NCBI GenBank assembly: GCA_026874595.1
Contig: CM049316.1
Coordinates: 61,699,676 to 61,763,675, forward strand
Length of the DNA stretch: 64,000 bases
Direction: 5' to 3'
Source of the DNA: Sipunculus nudus
Taxonomy: Eukaryota; Annelida; Sipuncula; Golfingiida; Sipunculidae
Numbering within the stretch: the first letter of the stretch is position 1; each line of letters opens with the position of its first letter. The notes beneath the pieces were generated by a model that saw only the letters and a list, made by a program, of their open reading frames with translations, was not told the origin of the DNA and searched no databases. Positions 34,401 to 46,113 of this stretch are shown piece by piece. The translations under genes and the position numbers were made by a program.

Positions 34401-37306
34401 TATCTCTCACAGACGTCTATACCCCCCCCCCCCCCAGTGCTGACAAAGACATTGCATCAAAGAAGATATTGTTGCCCAACCAGAAGAAAAGAAACCACAA
34501 GCTCTGCATATTGTACTCGGAGATATGAACAACTGTGATTTTAATCAACCACTACCAAACTTCACGCAGTACGTTAACTGTAACACAAGCGGTCACCAGA
34601 AACTGGACTTATTTTATTGTAATATTAAATCTGCTTATAAATTTGTTCAAGGTCCTCCACTGAAAAATAACGACCACAATATGATCTTTATGTAACCTAC
34701 TAACAGACGTAAACTTCAAATGCTGAAACAAAGTGAAATTAATATTAAGTAGCCCCAAAGGAAGCCTATGAGACCCTGTCAAATATTCATTTAATACTTA
34801 ATGACTGTGTCTGGTTGTATATCTTTTTGTGAAGACATGCTGGTAACGACTTAAACTATTAAAATTTACCCTAATAATAAACCTTGGATCAATAGTGATC
34901 TACGGAAACTTATCGTATGTAAGCACTAAGCCCTCACAAGCAAATATTCAGATAACAGATATAACTTACGAAAATAAAATGATTCTCCATTGAGAAAGCC
35001 AAAAAAATATATAAAAAGAAAGTAGAAAAACTGTTTTATAGCCAGCAATCAAAGAATGCTTGAAAGGGTCTTAAAGAATTAACTGGTATATAACTAAGAA
35101 GAACGCTCACTTTTAGCTGAAAATGGCAAGCTGACAAATTAAATACATTCTATGCCTGTTTTGATGAAAATAAGATGACATTACGAGCAGTCTGAGAGCA
35201 TTTTTAAAATCATGCGATGATGGCATCCTTACTGATTTACTGATGTAAACAAAGTGTAAAGAAAGATCAATGTACAGAAAGCCTGTGGACCCGACAAAAT
35301 CAGTGGCAGATTAATTAAAACCTGTAGAAATAGTTTTTCCTTCATCATACATCACATTTTCAACTGTCTCTATCCTTATGTAAACTACCGAAATAATGGA
35401 AGACCGCAGAAATCATTCCAGTCGCCAAAATATCTCTCCTAAAGTGATGACCGATATCTCAGGCCAGTTGCACTAACATCATTTCTCTCACAAAATTCTT
35501 GGAGCGAGTTTTGACAAAGTACTTCCAATTGTTAAACCAATTCTAGATCAAAATCAGTTTGCATATTCATCCAACAATGCACCAGTGATGCAAATGCCAT
35601 AATATCTCATTATTACTCATTATATTTATCAACACTTGGACAGGGACTCCAGAAATTAAGCAAGATCACTTTCCATTGATTATTCTTCAACCTTCAATAT
35701 ACAATACAGCCGCACATCATGATCAATCAGCTCTGTTGGTATAACAGTCCTCCTTCCTACTGTCTATGGATTCTATATTTTCTCTCAGATAGAAGACAAC
35801 ATGTAAGAACAGTCAAAGAAACTTCTGAAGGTATAATCATAAATACTGGTGCTCCATAAGACCTTGTTCTGTCAACCGTTCTTTATATCCTATATACAAA
35901 TAATTTGTCTGTGAGACTTTAAGATTGTTAACTTATCAAATATGCAAAAGTTACAGTCATTCTAGGCCTAATACACAAGAATAATGAATCGCTCTACAGG
36001 AAAACCATTCAATATGTGACTGATTGGTGTGAGGAACACTTCTTTCAATTAAATGTAAAGAAGACTAAAGAAGTAGTCTTTGATATCAGGAGATTAAACT
36101 CTGTAATTACCCCAGTTGCTATCAAAAATGAAGATGTAGATATTATAGAAAATTATAAACACTTCGGATTTATTATTGATAGAAATCTGAATTGGAAAGA
36201 ACATGTGTTGAATCAGTCCAAGAAAAGATTACATTACCTATATTTACCAAGAAAGCTTAAATATTGACAAAACCATAACTACCATGTTTTATAATTCAGT
36301 AATATCCAGTGTCCTAACTTGTGCACTGGAGTGCTGGTTTACAAATATATCTGATGAGTCAAAGAAATGGCTAATTAATACCAGGAAGAGAAGTTATAGA
36401 ATAACTAGTACTTCTTTTGCCACACACCAGGAAATCTGTGAAACCAAATCAATGGCCTTTATATCAAAGGTCATGAACGACACAATACATCACCTACATT
36501 CAGGGTTAAGTTTTTTTACCTCCAGGTAAACGCTTAGATGTGACATTCTGCAGAACAACTCGCTTTAAAAAAATATCTTGTGCCATACAGAATTAAAATT
36601 TTTAACTTGCAAACTTCTAAACTTTTGATGTTTTGAATTGTGTTTTACCTGCAGAATTATCTGTTTTATCATTTTTACATGCTTATTTTTCATGCATAGT
36701 CAAATACGTTCTGTGTTATTTTTATGTATTATTTTTATGTATTAATTTTTTTATTTTGAATTGTGATGAATTGCAAGTAAACCACAAATTCCTGGAACTG
36801 AAGGCTAATAAATGTTATCTTATCTTTATCAGCAGACAAGAATCACGATGCATTGTATTTTTATCTATACTTGCATTAATATAAACTGATTTATATTCAA
36901 GTATGAACTAATCCCCTGCCGTGATACGGGTTGCCACAGCGCTAGCGGAAGTGATTCTTTCTTAGTAGTGGTCTCCTGACGGACATTTATTTATGCACAT
37001 TGAATTACAGTTGTACATTATATATGCATGTCACATATTTGCGTTACGTAAATTTAATCATCGTCAAATAAACTGTTCTTAGTGATCACCTCTAGCTGTT
37101 CCACCAGCAGATATTTAATCTCTTAGACTTTAATATAATCATACAGTTTGACATTAAAGCTGATGAGAGACATAAGGTAGAATTCGAGATGAAAAATCTC
37201 ATGAATAAAACCAACGTTTATATTCCACAAACATAATCTTAAATTCTTCTTAATTCTTCTTAAATTCTTCTTAAACCGCTTGCCAACTGGCATGGCGTCA
37301 GTTCTC

Positions 37307-37346
<40 letters not shown>

Positions 37347-37519
37347 GTATATATATATTTGTATATTTTATACAGTAAACATGCTATAAAGACAAGGCTG
37401 ACCTGTGTGAAAGAAGCAGTCGTCGTTGGGTTGTTCACGGTGATTTCCATTCCGTCCCCCATGATAATCATGGTTATCATAACAATCATCACAAAGAATC
37501 TCATCTTTGTCTTGGACAA
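28408..37519 (-). CDS. Orphan rhodopsin-type (7TM) GPCR, four coding exons
   Basis: Exons, in transcript order: 37403-37519, 30949-31621, 29975-30285, 28408-28941. Donors (CAG|GTCAGC, CAG|GTAAGG, ATG|GTAAGT) and acceptors (TTTCAG, TTGTAG, TTTCAG) are clear, and phases 0, 1 and 0 match at every junction, giving 544 residues. Exon 1 encodes a signal peptide (hydrophobic about residues 7-21). Exon 2 encodes a ~215-residue, Cys-containing extracellular region that I do not recognise. The seven helices start near residues 256, 287, 320, 365, 408, 455 and 493. Visible hallmarks are D298 (2.50), C321 (3.25), R346 (3.50), P418 (5.50), P472 (6.50) and N508 (7.49), with an LKDFR-like start of helix 8. 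Odd points: DRY reads FTR and NPxxY reads NFIAR, so coupling may be atypical. Introns hold copies of a TIR repeat, a minisatellite and an antisense dead LINE. Ligand unknown. The exon 1 link is inference from phase and splice sites; exons 2-4 are firm. Confidence 0.8.
29480..29790 (-). repeat. Diverged copy of the 42460 TIR family in GPCR intron 3
   Basis: Minus-strand match: AACAAGGTGAATGAATACCT, GTCTATATTTTACAA, CAGCCTCAGTTTAAA and ATGATGTCATATTAG-like blocks in the order seen at 42460-42800. Confidence 0.6.
30500..30944 (-). repeat. Copy of the 42460 TIR family abutting the GPCR exon 2 donor
   Basis: Minus-strand copy beginning about five bases after the GT of the GPCR exon 2 donor and running through CAGGGACACATC and GTTGTAAAATTCTTGCCATA blocks, shared with 42830-42940. 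It makes up most of the 5' part of GPCR intron 2. Confidence 0.7.
32920..33610. repeat. Minisatellite, ~51-bp unit, about 13 copies
   Basis: Tandem units built on GTTGTAAGACATCCCGAGGT, then CTGTAGGTTCAATGTATATATGTCTTTATAT. Unit length is mostly 49-57 bp, often exactly 51 (divisible by three), so both strands show long repetitive ORFs that are not genes. Lies in GPCR intron 1, next to the LINE. Confidence 0.93.
33990..36560 (+). mobile_element. Decayed LINE (non-LTR retrotransposon; L2/Rex1-like RT end)
   Basis: Broken plus-strand reading frames resemble a non-LTR retrotransposon. 34057-34250: endonuclease N-terminus (NVRSLSSKIDEL, FTESRLN). 34512-34695: endonuclease core with LGDMN, KLDLFYCN and NDHNM. 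35270-35310: the KACGPDKISG stretch of the RT domain. 35935-36530: late RT and thumb region (WCEEHFFQLNVKKTKE, YKHFGFIIDRNLNWKEH, SVLTCALECWF). The RT catalytic box reads YAKV at about 35939-35950 where YADD is expected, and several frameshifts and stops break the frame, so it is inactive. It lies antisense in the large first intron of the GPCR gene. Clade assignment is by memory of family motifs. Confidence 0.85.
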
Positions 37520-37737
37520 CTATGTGCTTCCTAGGTGTGATCTGACCTCGTCTAATCTAGAACCAGTTATATATGAAATTATCATTCTCGCTCAATTAGA
37601 AAAATAATCATATTGTCACGAAACAAAAGATAACTGTATGGCTCATGGCTAATGTCATGATATTCTAATAAGGATTTTTGAAATACCAGTGCACGATCAG
37701 TTACAAAGTCACGACCTCCAATACAGAAGGGATAGGG

Positions 37738-38107
37738 CATTGGTGTCAATTTTTCTTCCAAGGCGGGGGAGGGGGGTGGGGGTGGGGGTGACTCGCATGC
37801 ACACACACATATACCTTATAAGCGTCTGTATTACATATTCCAAATATATTATCACATGTATGACACATTCAAACATATGTACTTAAACACTTTTCACATA
37901 TATTACATTTAAATATAAGGTTTTAGAAAACAAGGTATAATGTTTCATGTTAAAGTTAAAAAAACAGGTTTAGATATGTTTCATAGTAAACTCATATATG
38001 GAACCACAATTTATAATTCTGTTTATGAATATATGTCATTTATATAAATATTATTCTCTGAATAGTGTATGTGTTGGGGGTGGGGTTATATACCCCAATC
38101 TCCCCTG
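37738..38107. mobile_element. hAT-type MITE, copy B, with exact 8-bp target duplication
   Basis: Aligns with 8543-9004 along its length, including the G/CA-rich left part and the shared TAAATATTATTCTCTGAATA block (38045). It lies between exact duplications GGATAGGG at 37730-37737 and 38108-38115. TIRs are eroded (CATTGGTGTCAAT; ...CCCCTG). 370 bp; inserted just upstream of the GPCR signal-peptide exon. Confidence 0.87.
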
Positions 38108-39755
38108 GGATAGGGGTATATATCCCCTCTTTTTAGCCTCCTTCCTTCCTTTCTGTCTTTCTTTCCATCTTATTTCTTAACTCCCTTTATTCCTTCCGGC
38201 TTTCTTTCCTTTTTTCCTCACTTCTTTACTTCCTATATTCCATCTGGCTTTTCATTGATTTTATCGTTGGTTGATTAAGAATGTGATTTATTAGCGAGTC
38301 CTTTAGTCAATATGCACCCAAAGGTAATTGTTATAACAGCACTTACCACAACGTGTTAGCAAAGACGGCAAACGGCTTTGATCACAAAACTATGGGAGAC
38401 ACCACGTGTTTCTCTTGTTATATCAGCCAGATACTTAATATATTTATATTTAATGTTATATAGCCTACTCCTGCTTGTGTTTCATGAATTTTGTCCCATT
38501 TATTACAATAAACATACATAATATCATACCTTACAGGGGTCGAAATAACGCCATTCCGCCTGTCTCAGACAGGCAAACGCGTGCACGGAAAGGCCTTTTT
38601 CATTTTTAACAAGCCATTGATATAAGGAGAATACCTAGATGTTTTACATATAAGTAGCTGATAAGTATAAACAAAAATGATTGTACCGGCAAAATAGCTT
38701 CATGTGCTATGTTGCCTGTGCCAGCAACATAGCGACTATGTATTACATAACAGTGTTATGTCTCTGGATTTTCCGAAATTATGTCTTCATATGACATTAA
38801 ACATGAAACATCCATATTTAAACAACCTCTAGTTGCAAATAATAACATGATGTATAAAAATATACAAAAGTATAATAAAGTACAGTGCTAATGTGGTTTC
38901 AATGGAATAAATTATGTTAATAAGGAAGCTACCGAATATGTTATTCTCTATAGTTTTTTTTTCGGATCAATGCTAAGATTGTAAGTTTTGTCGTGACAAT
39001 GTCTGAATTATGCTTACATTTAAATTCACACATTTCTCTGATATCATAGATATACAAATAGATGAATGATCCATGGTTTGGAGTAGCTCTTAATCCTATT
39101 AATCTGATATTTAATAATGCGTGGCGACAGAAAATAGACATTTGGTCCAAAATAGGGATACGCCACCGTGAGCCTAAACTGTCGATCATAACTTGTTTTA
39201 TGGTAGTTGAAAATAGCTGAATATGTAAACTACACACAGATAACTGCCTGAAATTTTATTTTAATGTTAATGAAACAACAGTTAACCTTACTTTTACTTA
39301 TACAAAGTATTTTATAAAACTGACGAACAATCAGAATTTATTCCATTCGGAAAGTCGTCCCGTCAGAAGTCGGCAGTCCAGGAGTCGTCTAGCTTAATGT
39401 AATTAAGATACGTACATGTTTATTAATATCTTAATATATTAAGCAAATATAAGACTGCTGGAGATAAATATATTTATATTTTCATGGTCGGCATACACCA
39501 GGGCATTTCGCGGGACAAAATATTGAACCAACACTCGCCCCGCATCAAGTACCGCCAGGCCGCAGCCCGCCCAGGAATCAAAGAAAAAAATTAAGTCAGC
39601 CGCTCCCCGCAGTCCCTTCGAATCTTTCAGCCCGCATCCGCCCCGCGAAAGTTTCTTGCAACCCTTCCCCGCCCCGCCCAGCAGGTTTTAAGTTTCAAGC
39701 CCGCAATCAAGCCCGCAAACCAATAAAAACTTTTCAAAGCTTTATGATTCAAAAG

Positions 39756-39804
<49 letters not shown>

Positions 39805-40688
39805 CAGTGTTTTCTTCAGCACAAACGTGGGCCAGCCATATAAAAATCGTGAAATGTCTGAAGATTGAAATGAAAATAAAGGATATAAAGTTCATAAAAT
39901 ATTTTAAAAGACATAATTGATTTCATACATGAATTTAAGATATATCGCTATTTAATATACCTTCACCAGAAAAAGCTGGCCTTTTGGTTTCTTATGAATA
40001 CTTTAACTTAAATTTATAAATAATATTAGATTTCTACAAAGTATGTGTACCTAAAGTTACCCCTTGAAAATAGTATTGGCCAACCACTTTCACACAACTG
40101 CATGCTGAGACCTCCTCTCTTATACTATACATATAGACCTATGCCTTTATTATACATAAACTTTGTTTGTGGCAAGGACTTCACTGAATATAAGTAATAT
40201 TTTTCAAGTATGCACATGTAAAATGAAGACCGGTTTCTCCTTGAAATGTAACAAATTTTTATTTTAAAGTTTGACATCAGAGACAAGTAGTCCCGTCCGT
40301 CCCACAGTGCCCAACAGGAAGAGGTTGATTTCGAGTAGAAACAACCTCTGTATGGCTTAAGGATACCCCGCATTTAGGTGTAAACACAATTTAGTTAGTC
40401 CATAACACCCCGACCAACTACATTACACCACATGCAATTTATGCTATACTGCATGCATACTAATTTTATAAATGCTAAGCAAACGGGTCATTTCATTTTT
40501 ATTCAGATTCTCTGCATATCCTTATAATCTTACACTCTATCACTCCATGTCTCACAAATTACAAATTGAATAGTTTAATATTGATCGATGTCCTGATTTT
40601 CTGGATGATATAAATTTTAAAGGAGGTACAACGGACCTCCGACAGAATCAATTTTTACTTTCTTCTGTCCCTTTTTCATTTACAATAA

Positions 40689-40950
40689 TCCGTTTCATCC
40701 CCTCATGTCCACCTGTTTTTTTTGTCTATTAATATTTTTATTAGTTACATTTCAAGGGAAACAATTATAGTGTAGAGCACGAGATTAAAGGACCTTATTT
40801 TCACCAAGGTAAACAAATACCTACCTTACAGTTTATTTAAGAAACAGAATTATTTATAAATATGAGAAATCAGTCTACATTTTTGCCTGACTCGCTTATG
40901 GCTGTCAAAGTCATTGGTCACATGCAAAAACAGCCTCAATTGTTTACTTT
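40689..40950 (+). repeat. Partial copy of the 42460 TIR family
   Basis: Starts TCCGTTTCATCCCCTCATG and aligns with the first half of 42460-43021 up to CAGCCTCAATTG, then stops; the right half is missing. Confidence 0.75.
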
Positions 40951-42459
40951 CTTAGGGCATCCACCATGTGTGGGATAAGTTTAGAATAAAAAGACCATGC
41001 ATATATATAGTTGCTTTATGTTGAATAAAGTTGAATATATGTGGCATGTATATCTGAAACACATCCATATAATGGTCATAGTAATAAGCTACATCTCTTC
41101 ATGAAAGGTGATAGTTAACATCATAGTATGCATGCAGGAATATAGGATTTATTATCAGATTCTCCCCCCCCCCTTCATGGGGCCTGCATAGTTTATTCTC
41201 AAAACCCTGTTACTGGCACATGAGATGATCATATATAACAGCATTTGTAAATCGTGATCAAAACATACTCGGTGTTTAATATGTCTGAATACAAATAAGT
41301 AATATGACTTCAGGGAGGCAACCCTTATGTAAACTTAATAATGCAAATCTTTAAAACCCTACAAATATTATATACATCCCCAATAGCATACAAACTACAT
41401 GACTGGAATTGCCATTCGTCATATGGTATAACCCTTGAAGACCTCTTGTCCGCACTGGTAGGCCTAAATGATGCGTGATCTTTAGTTCTAAATTTACACA
41501 TTATATAATTGACAGAATCTATAGTGGACCGCACACTTACTAATGTCAACAAACGAAGCCGTCATGATATATCAATCAATGACAGTGATTTTGAAACTGA
41601 CATGAAGTCGACACATTGGCTAACTATGTCTGTATGATAAATTACTTTAGGGTGTATATCTCTAATGGTGCTTAATTATAATATTGTCGTGAAAGTAGCA
41701 TGACGTACTCAAGACTAATGCTAAGTACATGCAGGCATGACAAGGGCCTTGTTTAATCAGAAAATATGAGAAGCACAATCGACAGAAGCCCCGCCCCGAT
41801 ATATGAACAGCCTTTGAAAATCTCCATACACACACAATTCCCCCTTATGACAAATAAAACAAAAGCCCTCCCCCATGCAGAATATTATAATTTTTCGTAA
41901 CTACTGCAACATAATAGGGAATATATATTAATATATATATATATATTAATATATATTAATATATATATAGCTGCCAATGTTGGAAAAACATCTTGTCAAA
42001 CTTTTCAACATATGATTTTCGAAGAATACTTACAATTATGTATTCCTCTGGCCGGCAATAGCTCATGCTGTGTGTTACGATTCGGAGGAGGTTCCTCGGC
42101 CCATCATGTTTTCTACTCTTGTCACACAGACAGTCAATTTTTAAAATGCTGTTCAGGACATAAATTTTAGTACTTTATTTCAAGATCACTTGCGTATATC
42201 ATATATACAGTACTGGTTTAAATAATACACTTGTTTCAATCATATATATCGAAACGAATGTCAGACAGTTGAGGCGATGGATATAAGGTTTAAATTTTGA
42301 TATAAAATAAAATTATGATGATAGAGGAAAAATTATTTAAAATAACCGAAACATATATTCTCTGTAATATCAGTGTCGGATAAAGGCCATTACATGGAGG
42401 CCTTGTTCTATACAAGAACCGGGGAGGCCCCCACTGTTCAGATGAAAAAATAAATATAG

Positions 42460-43021
42460 TCCATTTCATTCCTTCATGTCCACCTGTTCTTTGCTATGAA
42501 AATTGTTAATAGTTACATTACAATGGAAACAATTTATAGTGTAGTGTAGCAGATTTAAGGTATAGAAGATTAAAGGACCTAATTTTTACCAATGTAAATA
42601 AATACCTATACCTTACAGTTTATTTGAGAAACAGAATTATCAAAAATATAAAAAAAAGAGATATCTGTCTATATTTTACAACATATCAGACTCACTTTTT
42701 GCGGTAAAGGTCATTGGTCACATGCAAAAACAGCCTCAATTGACAGCCCATGATTAGGTGATGTCATGTATACATAAACACTCTAAAAAATATAATCAGC
42801 TAAAACAAAGACGACTACCCAAGCAGGGACACATCAAAGCTATAACATCGATGTGAAGAGACTTAAAGTTATGAAGTATACACTGGGGATTTATTGTAAA
42901 ATTCTTAATTGCCATATTAGGTTGTCACCTCCATGAGGAATTTTCTAGGAAATAATTGAAAAATATATATTAAAAGAAAATTATATACGAAAAACAGGTG
43001 GACACAAGTTGATGGGACGGA
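42460..43021. mobile_element. 562-bp TIR element, fullest copy of a dispersed family
   Basis: Both ends carry a 27-bp imperfect inverted repeat (TCC...GTCCACCTG, 19 of 27 identical). Related shorter copies are at 40689-40950 (same orientation) and, on the minus strand, 6640-7150, 29480-29790, 30500-30944 and 37130-37300. Shared blocks include CTTACAGTTTATTT and GGTCACATGCAAAAACAGCC. No ORF and no clear target duplication, so the superfamily is open. Confidence 0.7.
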
Positions 43022-44252
43022 GTATAACTGCATGCCTTAATTACTTATCTCTAAGAAATGAAAGAAGAACATTTATGAAATAATGTCATTGATAAAAGAG
43101 AATCTTTATATATTTTATAAGATTTAATAATTAGGCAAAGGTATGGTATAAATGTTGACTAAAAAATATTCCTTTGTTTAAGAATGTTTTTATAATTATT
43201 CATAAGTATATTAATCCTTCAAATTGTGAAAGAAATATATATGTAAATTATTCAATTTATTTATTACTGTATAAATAATACTTTTTTTGCCCTTGTAATC
43301 TTATCATTTTATGTCAGTTACCATGCAGTTAAAACAACTTAAATATATATTCAGGTAGTCATAAAACATTTAAAATTGATTTCAAGTGCCTATGTTAAGT
43401 GTCGGTGGTTTTCTGGGTTTTTGGTAGTTTTCTGTGAAGAGTTCGACCTGCATTAAGCCAAGCAAAGTTTGGTTATATAAATTATGTCAAATTAACTGGC
43501 ATAAATGAAAAATAATTCCAACTCGTTTGATAATTTCGAGGGTCTCCGTTTAATAAGTAAGATTTTGCTCTCATATATATTATTTGATATCCATATGATA
43601 ATATTATATGTTCTTCGTTTAGATATTTAATATGAGATCACGAAAACGGAACAGTTTCGAAACACTTAAATTCGCAAAATTTTAACCCCGCGAGTATAAA
43701 ACCAACCATTATCTCGAACCGTAATTATTATCTTTTTGTTCACATCTGTGCCTAGAATTTATTAAGTAGTTATAAAATGATAAAGTCAGCTATTATCTAA
43801 ACTTATAACTAAGGTACGTACGTCTGTACTTTTTTAGAAGATACATGTGTGTTATTGGCATATGCACCATATTCATTATCAACTGCTATTACTATTATTA
43901 TCATAATTATTGTTATTAATATTATTATTATCATTTCAGTATTGTATTACAAATTTAATTGTATGCTCTTTGTTTTACGGAGGAATGTAGATCATCAATC
44001 AATCATCAATCAATCAATCAATCATTTTTTTCAGCAAACAAGCCAGGCCCATTTGGCACACAGGGCATTGCCCATTAACAGTTCCGTGTTGTGCTGGGGC
44101 CGAGTTCGGGAAGACCGGGTTAAACTGCAGCCGAGTTCGCCAATCACCGTGTGCGCATGACCTGACGCTTCCACGACGATTTCCGCGCTGAGAAGGCTGA
44201 TACAAGCCGGCGAATTTTTAAACACAAATCGGTCGCCATCCACACTGCAAAG

Positions 44253-46075
44253 ATGGTAAGTTCACTTCAATTTGTGTTTATTAGAATCTCAAAATATTAT
44301 TACACCATGAAAATTCTGTATTTTCCCTGCATCGGGCATAATTGCATATAAAAATGGCCATGCATATATTGTAAACAACCACAGGTCCACGACTGTTTTG
44401 TTACTTTTATTGTTTTAAGGAATATGGGGTATTTACGACATGTTATGATTTTGTGTGTGTTAGTCCAGCGATGGACATTAAAATGTGTATGAGCATTCAT
44501 GTATATTAAATTAATGGATTACCATTTGGCATCAAAATTGTTAACCAGTATTTGATATACCGGTTCACCAAGCTCCCTATTATCGCTCAGGTTTTGTTCA
44601 ATCAGAAAGTCCTGTGTGCTTAGTCTTAGGATCAGGGTTGGGGCCAGGTACAAGTGAAAGTACCTAGGTACAGGTACAGGTACTTGTGAATTGGCAAGGT
44701 ACAGGTACATTTATTTAAGGATCACTTCAAAGACGTTTTTACGGATAATAATAGTGGTAAAAAATTCACGCATATGCAAGTTAACATGCCTTTTTTCTAT
44801 CAAACAATATTGACATCTTTTGCTAAAGTATATTTTATTAGAACTTATTATCTGTATGGCACCATACATTCACAAACCAGATATGCAAGTCTTCTGAAAG
44901 TCCATTAAGAACACCAAGTACAGTATGACACCATACTTCACAAACATGATATTTGTGTATTATAAGTTCATTAAGTGGACAGCTCGAATGATTTGCTTAG
45001 TTAGTGGTTACAGCTGATTTCACACTTGTGACCATTCTGGAGATGTGATAACAATTCAGTTCATGAGCAGTTTATCACATTGGTGGCTTGCTGATTATTT
45101 TACACTACAGGTAACCAAATTTAATACAAAAAGAGAAAAAAACTGAAAATATGAAAATGTACCTGGAGTACCTTGTACCAGGTACAGGTATTTTAGTTCC
45201 AGGTACAGGTACAAGGTACCTGAAATGTGTACCTTGGTACAGGTACAAGTACCTGGCCCCAACCCTGCTTAGGATCCACTGTCAGTCACTACTGCAACCC
45301 CAACTGAAAAGAAATAAAAATTCGGCACGACTGTAGAATATCTCTGGCACATCCCTGAGGCATAACACTTCTGTGAACAGAAAACATTTTTATGTCCAGC
45401 TGCTTGTTGTGTCTTAATTTTGTCAATTATTTTTATCTGCCTCTTTCTTCTCCATTACATGAATCCTAAACATCATACTGGCCATATACACTTGTAACCT
45501 CAACAAGACACTGCCTGAGTGATTTTCCAGTTGCTCCCAAAATTCATAGGTTTAGAGATTGAGTTAGATTAGCTAATGTCTTTTTGGACAGTTTTTGAAA
45601 TTTTGTTTAGGTTGGGTTTAGCTTAACTGGGTAAAGAGGGGAAAATATTTGAGGTGGTATAAAAAAATAAAACTCTAGGAGTGAAAGTAATAACGTGTTA
45701 ATAATGAATAATGAAACATTATATCCACTGTAAAGGATACAATGTCAGTGAACTTTTACTACCAACCTCTTATTGGCTTTCTGGCAATGACATGTGATTG
45801 CTCAGCCAATCACAAGAAGGTTATTGTGGGCCAGGCACGTGTTTATGCAAATCAATGTGTCACATGGTTGCATGCCAACATCGGTTGGAAGTATGATTGT
45901 CGAGAGAACTTTCATTTAATGCAACAGCGATAAGCTTCTATGTTATTTGTAATCAAATAAGTACCATTTCTAATTGCTCAATATTCTTTATCAGCATGCT
46001 TCGCCAGAATAACAAAATTTGATGGCTGTTTCCCGACAATTTTACTCCTCTTGCGCACAAGTGTAGCGATCGTTC

Positions 46076-46113
<38 letters not shown>

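Larger units (their letters stand above)
38108..44080. other. AT-rich interval between the GPCR and SNRPB
   Basis: Holds a pyrimidine-rich tract (38135-38245), a CCCGC-rich GC island (39500-39725), a TA run, the 40150-40360 repeat fragment, TIR copies at 40689 and 42460, and TTATTA repeats (43890-43935). No coding exon is convincing. Confidence 0.5.
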
